Of a stretch of DNA of 64,000 bases, positions 22,762 to 34,580 are shown in pieces (the first letter of the stretch is position 1; every line of letters starts with the position of its first letter). The position numbers and the translations under genes were made by a program. The notes below the pieces were generated by a model. It was not told the DNA's origin and did not search any database. It was given only the letters and a program-made list of their open reading frames with translations. Source of the DNA: Humulus lupulus (Eukaryota > Streptophyta > Magnoliopsida > Rosales > Cannabaceae). The DNA lies in assembly GCF_963169125.1 (NCBI RefSeq), contig NC_084798.1, forward strand, positions 106,347,970 to 106,411,969, written 5' to 3'.

Positions 22762-23947
22762 TGTTATACCCAAAAATTGGAGATCAATGACGTGGCAATA
22801 GAGGTGACAAATGGCAGTACATGGTCCGTAAAAGACACATTAAATAGTCAATAAATACATTGACTCCTCAGAGTTGTGATAAAGTGACCCGGTAGACTGA
22901 CAAAGAATTTGGACTGCTTGAAAGATGTCATAACAAAGCCAAGTGCACCTTGGTCCGAGGAGAGCTAAGGAGAGTGCATCCTAGGAGGCTAAGGAGAATG
23001 CATCCTAGGAGAGCTAAGGAGAATGCATCCTAGGAGGCTAAGGAGAATGCATCCTAGGAGAGCTAAGGAGAGTGCATCCTAGGAGGCTAAGGAGAATGCA
23101 TCCTAGGAGGCTAAGGAGAATGCATCCTAGGAGAGCTAAGGAGAGTGCATCCTAGGAGAGCTAAGGAGAGTGCATCCTAGGAGAACTCAAGAGAGTGGTC
23201 CTAGGAGACCCCAAGAGGGTGGTCCTAGGAGACCCCAAGGATTTGGTCCGAGGAGAAACATGGAATGCTAGAGGAGAGTGCCATGTTAGAGGAGAGAAGT
23301 GCATGTCCTACCACCATGCACGTCCGACCAACAAATGTTTGTCCTACCACCATGCACATGTTCATCCAACACTTGCATGGGTGGTCAGTAGGAGGTGGAT
23401 CAACTAGCTAGAGGAGACTAAGTCAAGATTCCCAGAAATAACTTCAACAAGATATGCGGGAATCTCTCATTCTTCCCACAAATAGGGGGTTTGTTACATT
23501 TTGCATTTTGAATGTTTCTTTGTAATTTAAATGTAATAAATATAATATAATATCCTGGTTCTAAGGGATACCGTATGTATGACCCTAAGCCTATAAATAG
23601 AGGGCTTATGGGATTAGAGAGGGCTTCTTCTGCTTCTTCTTTCTAGAGAGAGAAAATTGGGTCTGAGTATTCTAGAGAGAGAAAGTGCTGAAATTTGAGA
23701 GGACTCTTCTATTTTTGCAATCTGTACTGAAGAAACTCAGTTGGCTCAGTCCATCTGATCTTGAGTACGGATCTATAAATCACAACTCTAAGTGGATTAG
23801 GCTATTACCGACAATCGGGGCTGAACCACTATAAAATCTCTTGTGTTATTTACTTTCATTGATTAAAACCGTCTGTGTTATTTAAATTCTCTTGAAGGTT
23901 TGTCTTATTTGACGTTCTCACGTCGTTGGCTAAAAACGCAGTCAACA
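22762..23947 (+). mobile_element. Solo LTR, family A (1186 bp, TSD CATAG)
   Basis: Starts TGTTATACCCAAAAATTGGA and ends aacgcagtcaaca, with exact duplications CATAG at 22757-22761 and 23948-23952. It shares with 20689-21616 the first about 60 bases, the last about 250 bases and the ggggctgaaccactataaa box. Its central part is a different minisatellite. A TATA-like ctataaatagagg lies at about 23590. It sits inside a family B LTR. Confidence 0.93.
22948..23250 (+). repeat. 24-26-bp minisatellite in LTR A
   Basis: About nine units of the type gctaaggagaatgcatccta followed by ggag or ggaga, then three diverged units (ccaagagggtggtcctagga). Two length classes, ending in ggag or ggagag, alternate, which suggests amplification as dimers or higher-order blocks. 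It is unrelated in sequence to the array in the sister LTR at 20797. Confidence 0.9.
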
Positions 23948-25934
23948 CATAGTATAGACAATTTATGAATCATCAATCAGATATACAACAAGTCATACAA
24001 CTCAAATACAAAGTGATATCAATCAACAAACCAACAATTAACCATCCAGACAATGAGCATGCCACAATCATCAGATTAACATCAATAAACATATCACACA
24101 ATATCTAGGGTCGAAGTCCTTAGGCCGGACCCTCTGTTTAAGTCACTGTCTTCGACTCACTTAGGCCGAGCCCGGTGTTCAACCCACTGACTCTGGCTCG
24201 CTTAGGCCAAGCTCAGTGATTATTTGATTAACCTCAGCTACCAGTGGCCGAGCCGCGTCCTGTGCGCAAATATTGATTCCAACACTCTTAGGCTGTTTAT
24301 CAGATGTCCCCATTGCATAATACCATCTATGACATTATATACAAGTAAAGGGAACTCTTAGTCCCAACATAACCACGTGACATGGTGCAGTTTTCTTACC
24401 TTTGATTCCAATAGCTTTGATTCGTGAAATCGACCTTCAAGCACGATCCCGTCCAAGCCCAAGTGTACACCTACTCACAACCATAAATTAGAACCTTTAA
24501 TAAACCTCAATTCCAAAACCTAACCTCGGGACCAATCCCGAGCCCTCGGGAAGCCCTAATTCCACCAAACGGGGTGGTGGAATCAAACCCCGAGCCCCCG
24601 GGCAAAAACCCTAAGAAATTACCCAAAAATCAACTTTTGAAGGAAGGGAAGCACTACAGCGCCATAGAGTGGGCGCTACAACACTACAAGCAGAGCCAAA
24701 AGCCCCCAGACAACCCAGGCCTAGTGCTGAAGCGCCCTAAGGCTAGAGCTACAACACTACTTACAGCACCATAACACCCTCTTATTTCTCCTTCGATTTT
24801 CCTCGAGCCAAAACTCCCTAAAACCCCTCCAAAACTTAACCACACACCAAATCAAGCCTACCATCTTCTACATCTCATCGTACATAGCCGAACACCACAA
24901 AACTCAGCCACATGCACCATCAAACATAGAAAATAAGATTTGAACCCAAAACTCAAGAACTCAACTAGAAACTCGGAAATTTAAAACTTCAAAGCCAGAA
25001 ATTATTACCTTTAATTGGAAAATTCAACCATAGGTTATCTCTATGCCCCTCTAGCCATTAGCGCCTCAATTCTTCAAGCTTAATTCCCTTAACTTCCATC
25101 CAAAACTCAACTTCTGAAATCATCTCAACAAAGTTAAGAAAAACTCATCAGAAATCTTTAAACCTTACCTCAATTGAGCTTAATTCCAGCAGAACTTCCT
25201 AGCTTCACCAAGGACCCAAGTTCTAAGCCTTAGCCTAAGCCTCCTCTGAATTACAACTCCAAAAGTCCTCAAGAGATGGTGCAAGGAGAGGAAACAGAGT
25301 GAGAGAAATAGGGTTAGCTTATGTGTTTTGTTTTCCTTCTTCCACTATATTCTACAAATCCCACTAAGTGTAAAAGGAAGATTAATACTTATCCCTCTTT
25401 AACACCAAAAGACCATATTGTCCTCCCATTAAAACCTAAACCTTAAAACATTCAAAGGGCATTTTGGTCATTGCTCCCAATTCCCGCTAATTCCTTGAGT
25501 GTCCCTAATAATTACCGCTTACATCCCATAACCTAACTAATCACCAATTATTTTCCTTAATGTCAAATAGTCTGCAATATATTTCCCAAATTCCCAGAAA
25601 TACCCCCAGGCTTCCCCGAGCCGGGTACCCCACCATGACTTTTTCGCTAAACCGCTTACCAGGATTGCCTTAAGTCGGAAGCAGCAAATATATCCACATA
25701 ATAATGTGGTCTCAACAATTTATCGCAAATAATTATATTTATGCCCTCAACGGGCCAAAGTTACGAATATGCCCTTTTATTCTAATCAGGGCCTACATGC
25801 TTACTAATACGCAAAATCATGCATCTCACATATCCATATAATCATATAAGCATGCTTATCACATAATCTAGTTATGCCCTCCCGGCACACTAATCAAGGC
25901 CCTTAAGCCCTATTATTTATTTTGGGTCGTTACA

Positions 25935-27553
25935 TTAAGCATAATTGTTAATTATAATGTGTCATTCTGAATCTTTAATTTAGAAACAACTAATCATATA
26001 TTTTGTTCTTCTTTACAGCCACTTGAGGAGTGAAGAGGACTTTCTTTAGTTTTTATTAAAAGAAAACTTTATTGGTGTTTGACTAATGTTTTAGTTTGTT
26101 TATTTTCAGATATTGAATTTTATTGCATGTATTGACTTTAGAATATTTTATTTATAATTTGATTGTTCTTAATTTTTCTGTAGACATTTTAATGAATATT
26201 CGAACTTTAACGCTTTGGATTATTAAACAAACGCTATCTTTAGCATCTTAAAATTTATCATATTGGACTAGACAGAATAAACCAGTTAACAAAAGATGGA
26301 ACTTTGAGAGAACTAAGAGTTTAACCTCTTCCGGATTGTGAATCTTGTCTAGAAGGAAAAATGACCAAACATCATTTCCCATCGAAAGGGAATAGAGCTA
26401 AAGAACCTTTGGAGTTTGTACACAGCGATGTCTGTGGTCCAATCAATGTATAAGCTTGAGGTGGGTATGAGTACTTCATCACTTTTATTGATGATTACTC
26501 TAGATATGGTCATACTTACTTAATGCTTAGGAAATCTAAAACCTTTGGTAAGTTTCAAGAACTCAAAGCTGAGGCTGAGAAGTAATTTTGTAAGACTCTT
26601 AAAACACTTTGATCAGATCGAGGTGGTGAATATCTTGATTTAGAATTCAAAGATTTCATGCTGGAGCATGCTATTCTATCCCAACTCACAACACCAGGAA
26701 TACCACGACAAAATGGTGTTTTCAGAAAGAAGAAAGATGACCTTGTTGGACATGGTCAGGTCTATGTTATGCTACTCTTCACTTCCTCTCTCACACTGAG
26801 GATATGCACTTCAAATGGAGACTTATATTTTGAATGTGGTCCCATCTAAGACCATAAGAAAAATGTCACTGGAACTGTGGAATGGAAACAAACCTAGTTA
26901 GCATCGTTTCCGCATTTGGGGTTGTCCTGCTGATGTTCTTAGACCTAAATCAGGAAGCTTGATTCGAGGTCTGAAGTGTGCATTTTCTTGGGCTATGCTT
27001 CAAAAACAAGAGAAAATTACTTCTATAGTCCCATGGACCAAAATGTATTTGTTTCAACAAATGCGACCTTCCTTGAACACGATTATATGAATAACTACAA
27101 ACCTTGGAGAAAAATAGTTTTGGAGGAACTCACAGCTGATAAAAGTCCATCATCTTCATCGTCTTCATTAAATGATAAATTACAAACCAAGCAAACCAGT
27201 ATTCCTAAAAAGGAAATCCCGGTCCAATGTCGTAGTGGGAGGATTGTGAGGCACATTTCCTTGATTCTGATACAGACAAGGACGATCCATTAACCTTCTA
27301 AGAGGCTTTAGATGATCCTGTATAAGAGAAATGGCAAGAAGACATGAACTAAGAAATGGAATCTATGTATTCCAATTTTTTCTAGGAACATGGAGACCCA
27401 CGTGAATATGTCAGACCGATTTGGTACAAATGGATCTACAAGAAGAAAAGAGGTGTAGATGGGAACTGGAGACTTTCAAAGCAAGGCTAGTAGCCAAAGG
27501 TAATACTCAGAGAGAAGGAGTTGATGATGAAGAAACATTTTCTACTATGGACA
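25935..27553 (+). pseudogene. Copia 1 pol, pre-integrase and integrase part
   Basis: The first about 330 bases are AT-rich and not readable as protein. From about 26270 the reading gives LDRINQLTKDGTLREL, a stop, then CESCLEGKMTKHHF (CxxC of the integrase zinc finger), EPLEFVHSDVCGPI and YFITFIDDYSRYG (integrase core, first two Asp), SDRGGEYL and FLGYASKTRENYFY (27000 region), then the region before RT. Several stops and frameshifts break it. It is the Ty1/copia order IN before RT. It is interrupted at 27554 by the family E LTR, and copia 1 resumes at 31995. Confidence 0.85.
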
Positions 27554-27696
27554 TGTAATGACTCAACTATTTCTAAGACATTGGACCATTAAAACCACTA
27601 GCTATAGCTACTATTTTGATACAAACATAAATTTTATTGAAAACCCAAGATATTGTATCAAAAACAAGATAATAAAAATAAAATAAAATGTTAAAT

Positions 27697-30079
27697 TGTA
27701 AAGCCCTGGTTACCCCAGAATAGTTATGGTGAACGGTGAACCGAAAATTTGACCCGTTACCTGAGTCCTTTGGTTAAAAACGTGTTCTAAGTGTTATTAA
27801 TAGGCTAAGGTGGAAAATCAATAACAAGGAAAGGTTATATTTTATTAAGTACATAAAACTGTTCATGGGCCCACAAGAACATTTACATGTTATTTACAAC
27901 TCAAAAAGATCATTACTGCTTCAAAAGTACAAACCTGCTGACCTAAGCGGCAAAAATAGGGTAAACCCCCTAGTTCCTCTGAGAACTCCTTGGTCGTGGT
28001 GGTCAAGCGGCCGCATATGTACACATCACCACCTAAGCTCTCCACTCAAGGCTGGGTGAGTTTTTCATTCCCTTTACCTGCACCACATAGCACCCATGAG
28101 CCAAAGCCCAGCAAGAAAACACAGTATTGGATATAAACATTATCAAATGATTATCTTTATAATCACACAGAGCTTATAGCTCTTAAACAGATGAGTGAAT
28201 ATCACTTGAGGTTCTAGAAAACCATACTGAGTGATTTACAAGAAAGTCACTAATTTAAACAGAAGAGTGGCTGCTAGGTAAGCCACTAGCCTTAAACAGA
28301 TGAGAGACCGATAGGTAAGTCTCTAACTTAACAGATGAGTGACTGATGGGTAAGCCACACAAGCGCTTATAATATTCTTCGAACTTGAGGTCGGTCTGAC
28401 ATTAATGCTCCTTGAGTCATCCAATGCAGATGTCGATTAGATCTAATCTTTATTGGCTTACGTTGAACACGCTAAGGCCGTCCTGACTTATGAGTCAGCA
28501 CCGTGTGACCAGTGCCCAGTACCACTGCCGAACCTGACTAATGAGTCACAGCTTCACAGTTGATACCGACACCTTTGCCCATTCTGACTAATGAGTCAGT
28601 GCCATACACAAGTGAGCAAGATTTGCTAAGCATTCGATAATCAATCCATGTCCACATTTACACAATCAACATGCCTCAAGAATAATCATGCATGTCACAT
28701 ATGCGGTGCAGTTTTCTTACCTCGGGTTCGAGCGAGAATAAATATAAGAGCGACCCTTGAGAACGATCAACCTTTAAATTCCTTAGCAGTTACCTAATCA
28801 TAACCAATTAGAAACCATCAATAAAGTAAATCAATGAATGGTTCACAATCTAAACCACACTCCCGGGATCAATCCCTCACTCTCGGGACTCTCAAACTAC
28901 TCAAAAGGGGTAAAGGAACAAACCCCCGAGCCTTAAAATCCATCCCGAGCCCTAAAAACAACACATCCTGAAACTGACCTAGCGCCTAGGCGCTGCCAAC
29001 CAACGCTGGGGCGCTACCCTAGGATCAGAGAGGGCCATTCTCTGCCCTGCATAGCACTGGGGCGCTAGGACTGGTGCTAGGGCGCCAGCTTCAGACTAGC
29101 AGCTTCTCTGATTTTCCCTCCTTGCGATTCCCCTTGAAACCAACCTTCCAAACCAATCCCAAACCTTACCAAAACATCCAATTCAACCCCTAAACCTCAT
29201 CTACATCACCCCCTCACCAAAACCCAATCAATCTTGCACAAAAACTCCCATTGATTCCAACTATCCACATCAAAATCCATAGGCTGAAAACTAAAAGTAA
29301 AACAGAGTATAACTTAAAACTCATGGACAATTTCTTACCTCCAGCTGGTTTTGAATCCTCCTTAGTAGATGAACTAAGTCTATAACCTACAAGCTTTGAT
29401 TTCCTAGCTTGATTCTTCAATTTGGGACCAACAACTTCAAAGGGAGATAGAGGGAAGGTGATGTACGGGAAGAAAAATCCTTGCTCTGTTTTTCTTCTAT
29501 ATGTTTCTACAGCCAACTTAAACCATGTATATCCTAAGCCAAATGACCCTAATGCCCCTAGGTCATTTAAAGCTTCTAAAGTCTCCCCAAGGGTAAAATC
29601 TTCATCTTTCACCTATTTCATTAATCATAATTAACGCTATCCAATTCCCGCTATTCTCGATATTCTCAAATACCAATAATTCATATCCCGTTACCCTTTT
29701 ATTCCCGGCAACGCTCTAATCATTAAAACAACCCGAGACTCACCTCGAGCCTCGAACTTAACCCCGTTATGACTAAACCGTTACTTAATATTCGAAGATC
29801 GTCTCATGCCGAATAGCTTGAACAAATCCACATTATAATGTGGCCTTAACAATATATCACCTACATGCATACAAATATACAGTTACGCCCTCAACGGGCC
29901 AAATTACCAAAATATCCCTGTCATGAAATGTGGACCCACATGCATGCATTTAACATCATATTATAATAAAATTCACATAAACATGCATATTATCATTTAA
30001 TGGCATAATTAAACAAGTATGGCCCTCCCGACCTACTAATCCCGCCATTAAAACACATCGGAGAATTCGGGGCATTACA
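27697..30079. mobile_element. Solo LTR, family B (2383 bp, TSD taaat/tatat)
   Basis: Starts TGTAAAGCCCTGGTTACCCC and ends cggggcattaca. The flanks are taaat (27692-27696) and tatat (30080-30084), one mismatch. Length equals that of the copy at 22360. A minus-strand open frame of 132 codons at 29214-29612 and others inside do not resemble known proteins and recur, broken, in sister LTRs, so no gene is called. It is nested in LTR E. Confidence 0.87.
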
Positions 30080-30480
30080 TATATGGTATGGGATCCCATT
30101 GTTTATAAAACATAGAACATAACTTTAATTCAATTGTTTAAAACTAAGTGTGGAATTACAAAAAAAAAACATAATTCAAAAGACTAAATAACATCATCCT
30201 CGATTGACACGTAGTCCATTCATTCCATTCTTCCTTACACACACAAGCCAAGTTGCCGAGAATCCTTCCTCCTTCCAAAATCATTTTCCTGCATCAAGCT
30301 AAAAATAAATGAGTGACCCTAATGCCCAGAAAGGAAAATCTACTAACAACATACATCATAAATCATAAACATAAGACTATAATATAAACATACACTATAA
30401 AGCATATGAATATAAAAACATATATCGTATAGGGCTACAATATTAATGGCCATTAACTCATTAACATGGCATGTGATAAA

Positions 30481-30700
30481 CCATCTAGGTCATCTATCTA
30501 CTAATCGATGTAGGTTAGATCACATGGTAGTATATGATAACCCATCTAGGTCCTCTACTAGTCGAGGTAGGATAAATCATAACTCTAAACCATGAAAATG
30601 GTAAATAAACTTGGGGTTTGCTATCTAAGCAACTATAAGCCCCAAGCGACATAAAATATTGGGGTTTTCTATATAAGAAACTATAAGCCCCAAATGACTG
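30481..30700. repeat. Local tandem duplications in LTR E
   Basis: A unit of about 60 bp containing cccatctaggtc(at)ct and the tcga(t/g)gtagg word occurs twice (30481-30585). A unit of about 53 bp ending aactataagccccaa(g/a) occurs twice (30605-30695). Both pairs are adjacent and diverged by a few bases. Confidence 0.75.
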
Positions 30701-31419
30701 TAAGACATATTCATACATAAATATACATATCATAACGTAAAACATATAATAGCATAAACATAAAAGCACATATAATCTATCCTAATTTCCTTACCAAAAG
30801 TCGGGATATTTGGGAACAAGAATAGGATTAGAACACTCCTATAAACCAACAGTAAAAATGGTGAGTATCTCTAAAGAATAAAGATGAAATGAGAAATAAA
30901 CCATCAAGAAGAAACTTACCAAGAAGAACCTTAAGTTTCAAGAAACTTAAATACCTAATCAAGAATCATAAACAAGAGTTAGGATTTGAATAAAAGATAA
31001 CTAAAGAACCATAAAGAACTGAACTTAAGGATAAGAATACCTTGAAAGATCTTATGGATTCATCTAAACCTCAATACCAAATTACACTATATCTCACTTC
31101 TCAAGTGTTTAGAAAAGCTCAGAATGATAAAGCTTTTAACTCAAAACCCAAGTATTTACTCTCTAACTACTTGGAGGCTCTGAAGACTGCTTGAAGAATG
31201 AAGAAAATGGCTGAGTACTAGGTCCTATTTATGGAGTTAAAGGAGTGAAACTAACCCCTTTTAATTTGAATAAATAAATGAATATAAAATGAAAAAGATT
31301 TGAATTTTCGTTCAACAGACGCCCAGAACTCGGTCAAAATCGTTCAAAGGCAGGTCCAAGTCGTTAAGGCTATTTTTAAAATAAAAAATCCTCAAAATTC
31401 AAAAATACATCACTAGGGG

Positions 31420-31553
31420 CGATATATCACCTACACTGGGCGATATATCGGCTCCACCATAATCTCGAGCCCCGTTCGTACGTTCGTGCAAAGTCGACGT
31501 GTTTTCCATATCTTCCGCAGGCGATATATCGGCCCCTAAGCTACGATATATCG
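31420..31553. repeat. Cluster of CGATATATCG palindromes
   Basis: The 10-bp palindrome CGATATATCG occurs at 31441-31450, 31522-31531 and 31544-31553, with a one-base variant at 31420-31429. Three of the four sites are preceded by gg or ggg. They lie in the last 600 bases of LTR E. Repeated palindromic sites in an LTR may bind a regulatory protein; this is inference. Confidence 0.8.
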
Positions 31554-31994
31554 ACATACGTTGATATACCAAACACGTATTTGCACTTTTTCAGCATATT
31601 TTTAATTGACTAACAACTTTGATTGAGTCATAATACAATCCTAACAGTTTCTGGAAGGTTGTAGAGCTTCTTGATCTTTCTTTTAATAAACTATTCATAA
31701 AAAATACTTAAATCCTTAATAAACATTATTATGACAAGTGTCATGCTCTTATTGGTTCTATCTAAACCTTAGGTTATAATAAAAAATATATCTAGGACTA
31801 GCAATATTAATCAAACCTTATGTTATAATTAATATTTCTAAACTATAGGTTAAATTATAAAATCCCTAACTGTTGCTATGAGTTTTAAACTAAGTTCCGG
31901 CTTGAACCAAAATCCATGGAATCTAACATACTACAAACTAATACTAACTACTACTACTATCTAGCTAGCTAAGTAAATATTCTAGGACACTACA

Positions 31995-33232
31995 GGACAT
32001 GCTGAAATCCATTCACATCCTTTGATCCGTAGTTGCCACATATGATTAAAACATATGGCTGATGGATGTCAAGACAAGCTTCCTTAATGATTATCTTGAT
32101 GAAAGTATCTATATGGTACAACCAAAAGGGTTCATCAAGAATGGGGAATAGCAAAAGCTATGTAAGTTGTTGAAATCCAATTATGGATTAAAGCAAGCAT
32201 CTAGATCTTGGAATATCACCTTTGATGAAACATTTAAAACACATGGCTTCAAACAGAATGTCAAAGAAGCATGTGTATATAAATATATCAAATGAAAACT
32301 GGTAGTTTTCCTAGTACTTTACGTGGATAACATTCTCCTCATTGGCAACAATGTAGAAACACTATCAAACGTAAAGAAGTGGTCAGCCGAAAAGTTCCAA
32401 ATGAATGATTTGGGCGAGGTGAGATATGTTATGGGAATTTGAATCCTAAGGGATAGGAAGAACAAGCTCTTGGCACTTTCTCAAGCTAATTATATAGATA
32501 AAGTGCTTGGAATATTCTCTATGGAGAACTCCAAGAAAGGTTAGTTACTGACCAGACATGGAATTACTCTTTCCAAAGAGCAATGTCGAAAGACACCTCA
32601 GGAGGAAGAGGAAATGAGAAAGTATCCCTATGCTTCAACAATTGGGAGTCTTATGTATGTTATGTTGTGTAGTAGGCCTAACATATGCTATGTAGTAGGG
32701 ATTGTGAGTCATTATCAATCAAATCCTTGTTTGGAACACTAGATTACAATAAACCACATTCTCAAGTATCATAGAAGAACGAGAGATGATATGCTTCTAT
32801 ATTCAGGGGTGAGTTAAACCCTAATAGATACACTGATTCTGACTTCCAATCAAACAAAGATAGTCGTAAGTCAACGTCTAGGTCAGTGTTCACTCTTGAT
32901 GAAAAAGTTGTAGTCTCGGAAGTATTAAACAATCCAGTACTGTAGATTCAACCATGGAACCTGAGTATATAGCGACTTGTGAAGCAGGAAAGGAAGCCAA
33001 TAAGGTTGAGGAAGTTCTACAATAATCTAGAAGTAGTTCTTAATTATAAAGAAGATACCATCTGGTTAGATAGATTGTGAACAAAGGTGATGTGACTGTT
33101 ATGAAGATAGCATAGGAACAGAGCTTGGCAGACTCGTTTACCAAGACACTTCCTGCAAAGTCGTTTATGGGTCATGTATGCAATATGGGATTAAGGGAGA
33201 TGCCTCACTTGCTATGAGGGAAAATGAGAGAT
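31995..33232 (+). pseudogene. Copia 1 pol, reverse transcriptase and RNase H part
   Basis: The reading includes MDVKTSFLNDYLDESIYMVQ, NYGLKQASRSW, and the active-site block with YVDN instead of YVDD (32330-32341). Later come KYPYASTIGSLMY-like words, a TMEPEYIATCEAGKEA RNase H segment, and the terminal SFTKTLPAKSF, GLREMPHL wording before the LTR. Multiple stops (for example after FIKNGE and KYIK) and frameshifts inactivate it. A purine-rich tgagggaaaatgagag sits directly before the LTR at 33233 and would be the polypurine tract. Confidence 0.88.
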
Positions 33233-33480
33233 TGTAAGGATTAATGCCCTAAAAGCATGTAAATATATTTTATTGATAAAATAAAAGTACAATTTTACAA
33301 TATTTGAATGTTATAATTTGAATAATTTTTATGAATATCTAGAAAATTTAATATTCATTTATAAGGATATGATCTTGTAATAGTACGAGAGAATTAAGAT
33401 CATATATAATGAATAAAATAGTCAGCAACATATTAAAGTAAGGAATCTTTTACGAATGGTTACTAGTACGTTTTAATAAG

Positions 33481-34382
33481 TGTTATACCTCAAAATTCAA
33501 GAGATGATGCGCGAATGAGAAAGCAGCACGTGGCATCACAAGTCATGGAAAAATGACAAAGTATTGAAAAAATACCGATGAACAAAAATTGATAGGTCCA
33601 GGACCTTTAGGCAAGTCGACCAGGTGTAAACCTCCTAGGGGTTGTTGGCCTGGCCCTAGCCCCCTTGGGGTGGTCGGCCTGGCATGCTCAAGAACTTCAT
33701 AGGGTGGTTGGCCCACCCTATTCTTCATAGGGTGGTTAGCCTAAACACCCAAATACACTTTGTTGGATAAAGTTCACGCTCTTTCAAGTTGAAATCGACA
33801 GGTCTAGCAACCAGAAGATCAACAGGCCTAGCACCTAGAAGACCAATAGGTCTAGCACCAAGAGGGTCATCAGGCCTAGAACCCAAGCTCTAAAGGGTCA
33901 TCAGGCCTAGCACCTAAGTCTCATAGATCAACCAAAATATAGCTTTTTCATTAAGGTTTCAATCATGCATCGTCAACCACAATCTAGAGAAACAACGAGA
34001 ATACCCACGATCTCATAATCATTGGGAGGTGGACACGTATCTCCACTCCCAATGATTGTGCACCAAACCATGATACCCAGTTTTGTTGATCATGTAATAG
34101 CCCCTGGGTGCTATATATAAAGGACCCAAGGCTTCATTCAAGGGGACAAAAAAAAATTGTAGGAGAAACTCTAGGCAAATTTCTGACAAGTGAACTCTTC
34201 AGTTCAACTTTGTAATGGTCAATTGAGTGATTCAATACTAAAGACTAGGTGGATTAGGTTATTATTGTTCATCAAAACAAGGTTGAACCAGCATAAATTT
34301 CTATGTGTTTTGTTTGATATTTATACTGTGTCGTATATTTATATTTATCTCGTTTAAAAGGTGTCGTATACTATATATACGT
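33481..34382 (+). mobile_element. Family A-like LTR, 3'-truncated
   Basis: Starts TGTTATACCTCAAAATTCAA, like the family A starts, and carries the diverged tail (gtggattaggttattattg, gttgaaccagcataaa, ctgtgtcgtat). The final gttggcc...caaca of the family is missing. The flanks ataag (33476-33480) and ctaag (34383-34387) may be a mutated duplication. The uninterrupted site is seen in the fragment near 9455. It contains its own repeats of a third sequence type (33595-33920). Confidence 0.75.
33595..33920 (+). repeat. Degenerate minisatellite in the LTR A-like element
   Basis: Two short repeat families are present: catagggtggtt(g/a)gcc words (33650-33745) and caggcctagcacc/aggtctagcacca words spaced about 25-30 bp (33800-33915). 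They are unlike the arrays in the other two family A LTRs but occupy the matching central position. Confidence 0.65.
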
Positions 34383-34580
34383 CTAAGTGATCTAGATTCG
34401 GATTACTGATGTGGATAGACATCTTGGTAAATGTCTTGTATATACTAGATATTATATATGACATGACCAATCATAATAAATATGTTTATAAACTTATCAT
34501 TTGACATAAAGATTTAATTCTTATGATAATAGATGATCATTTATAGATTAGTCTAAATCTATAGTATTCATGAACTCCTG

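Larger units (their letters stand above)
22360..25934. mobile_element. Solo LTR, family B (2384 bp net, TSD TTAAG)
   Basis: Starts TGTAACTCCCTGTGTAGCCA and ends ttgggtcgttaca, with exact duplications TTAAG at 22355-22359 and 25935-25939. It is interrupted by a family A LTR (22762-23947). Without that insertion and its duplication the length is 2384 bp, within a base of the copy at 27697. Purine-rich and Pro-coding frames inside it are not credible genes. It lies within copia 1, between gag and the pre-integrase region. Confidence 0.93.
27554..31994. mobile_element. Solo LTR, family E (2053 bp net, TSD GGACA)
   Basis: Starts TGTAATGACTCAACTATTTC and ends ctaggacactaca, with exact duplications GGACA at 27549-27553 and 31995-31999. 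A family B LTR (27697-30079) is nested near its start. After removing it, 2053 bp remain with no coding content. Internal features include two local tandem duplications (about 30480-30700) and a cluster of CGATATATCG palindromes (31420-31553). It interrupts the copia 1 pol between the integrase and RT coding parts. Confidence 0.9.

Noticed and set aside
22948..23250. CRISPR-like array
   Set aside because: Direct tandem units without unique spacers, inside a plant LTR; a minisatellite.
24574..24774. Frame rich in Pro and Lys in LTR B
   Set aside because: No motif; diverged and broken in the sister LTR at about 41490.
27230..27245. Possible CACTA right end (gtagtg followed by gg)
   Set aside because: The bases are part of copia coding sequence (CRSGR), also present at 57318 in copia 2; not a terminus.
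29214..29612. A 132-codon minus-strand frame inside LTR B
   Set aside because: No family motif, and the frame is not kept in sister B LTRs; chance frame in an LTR.
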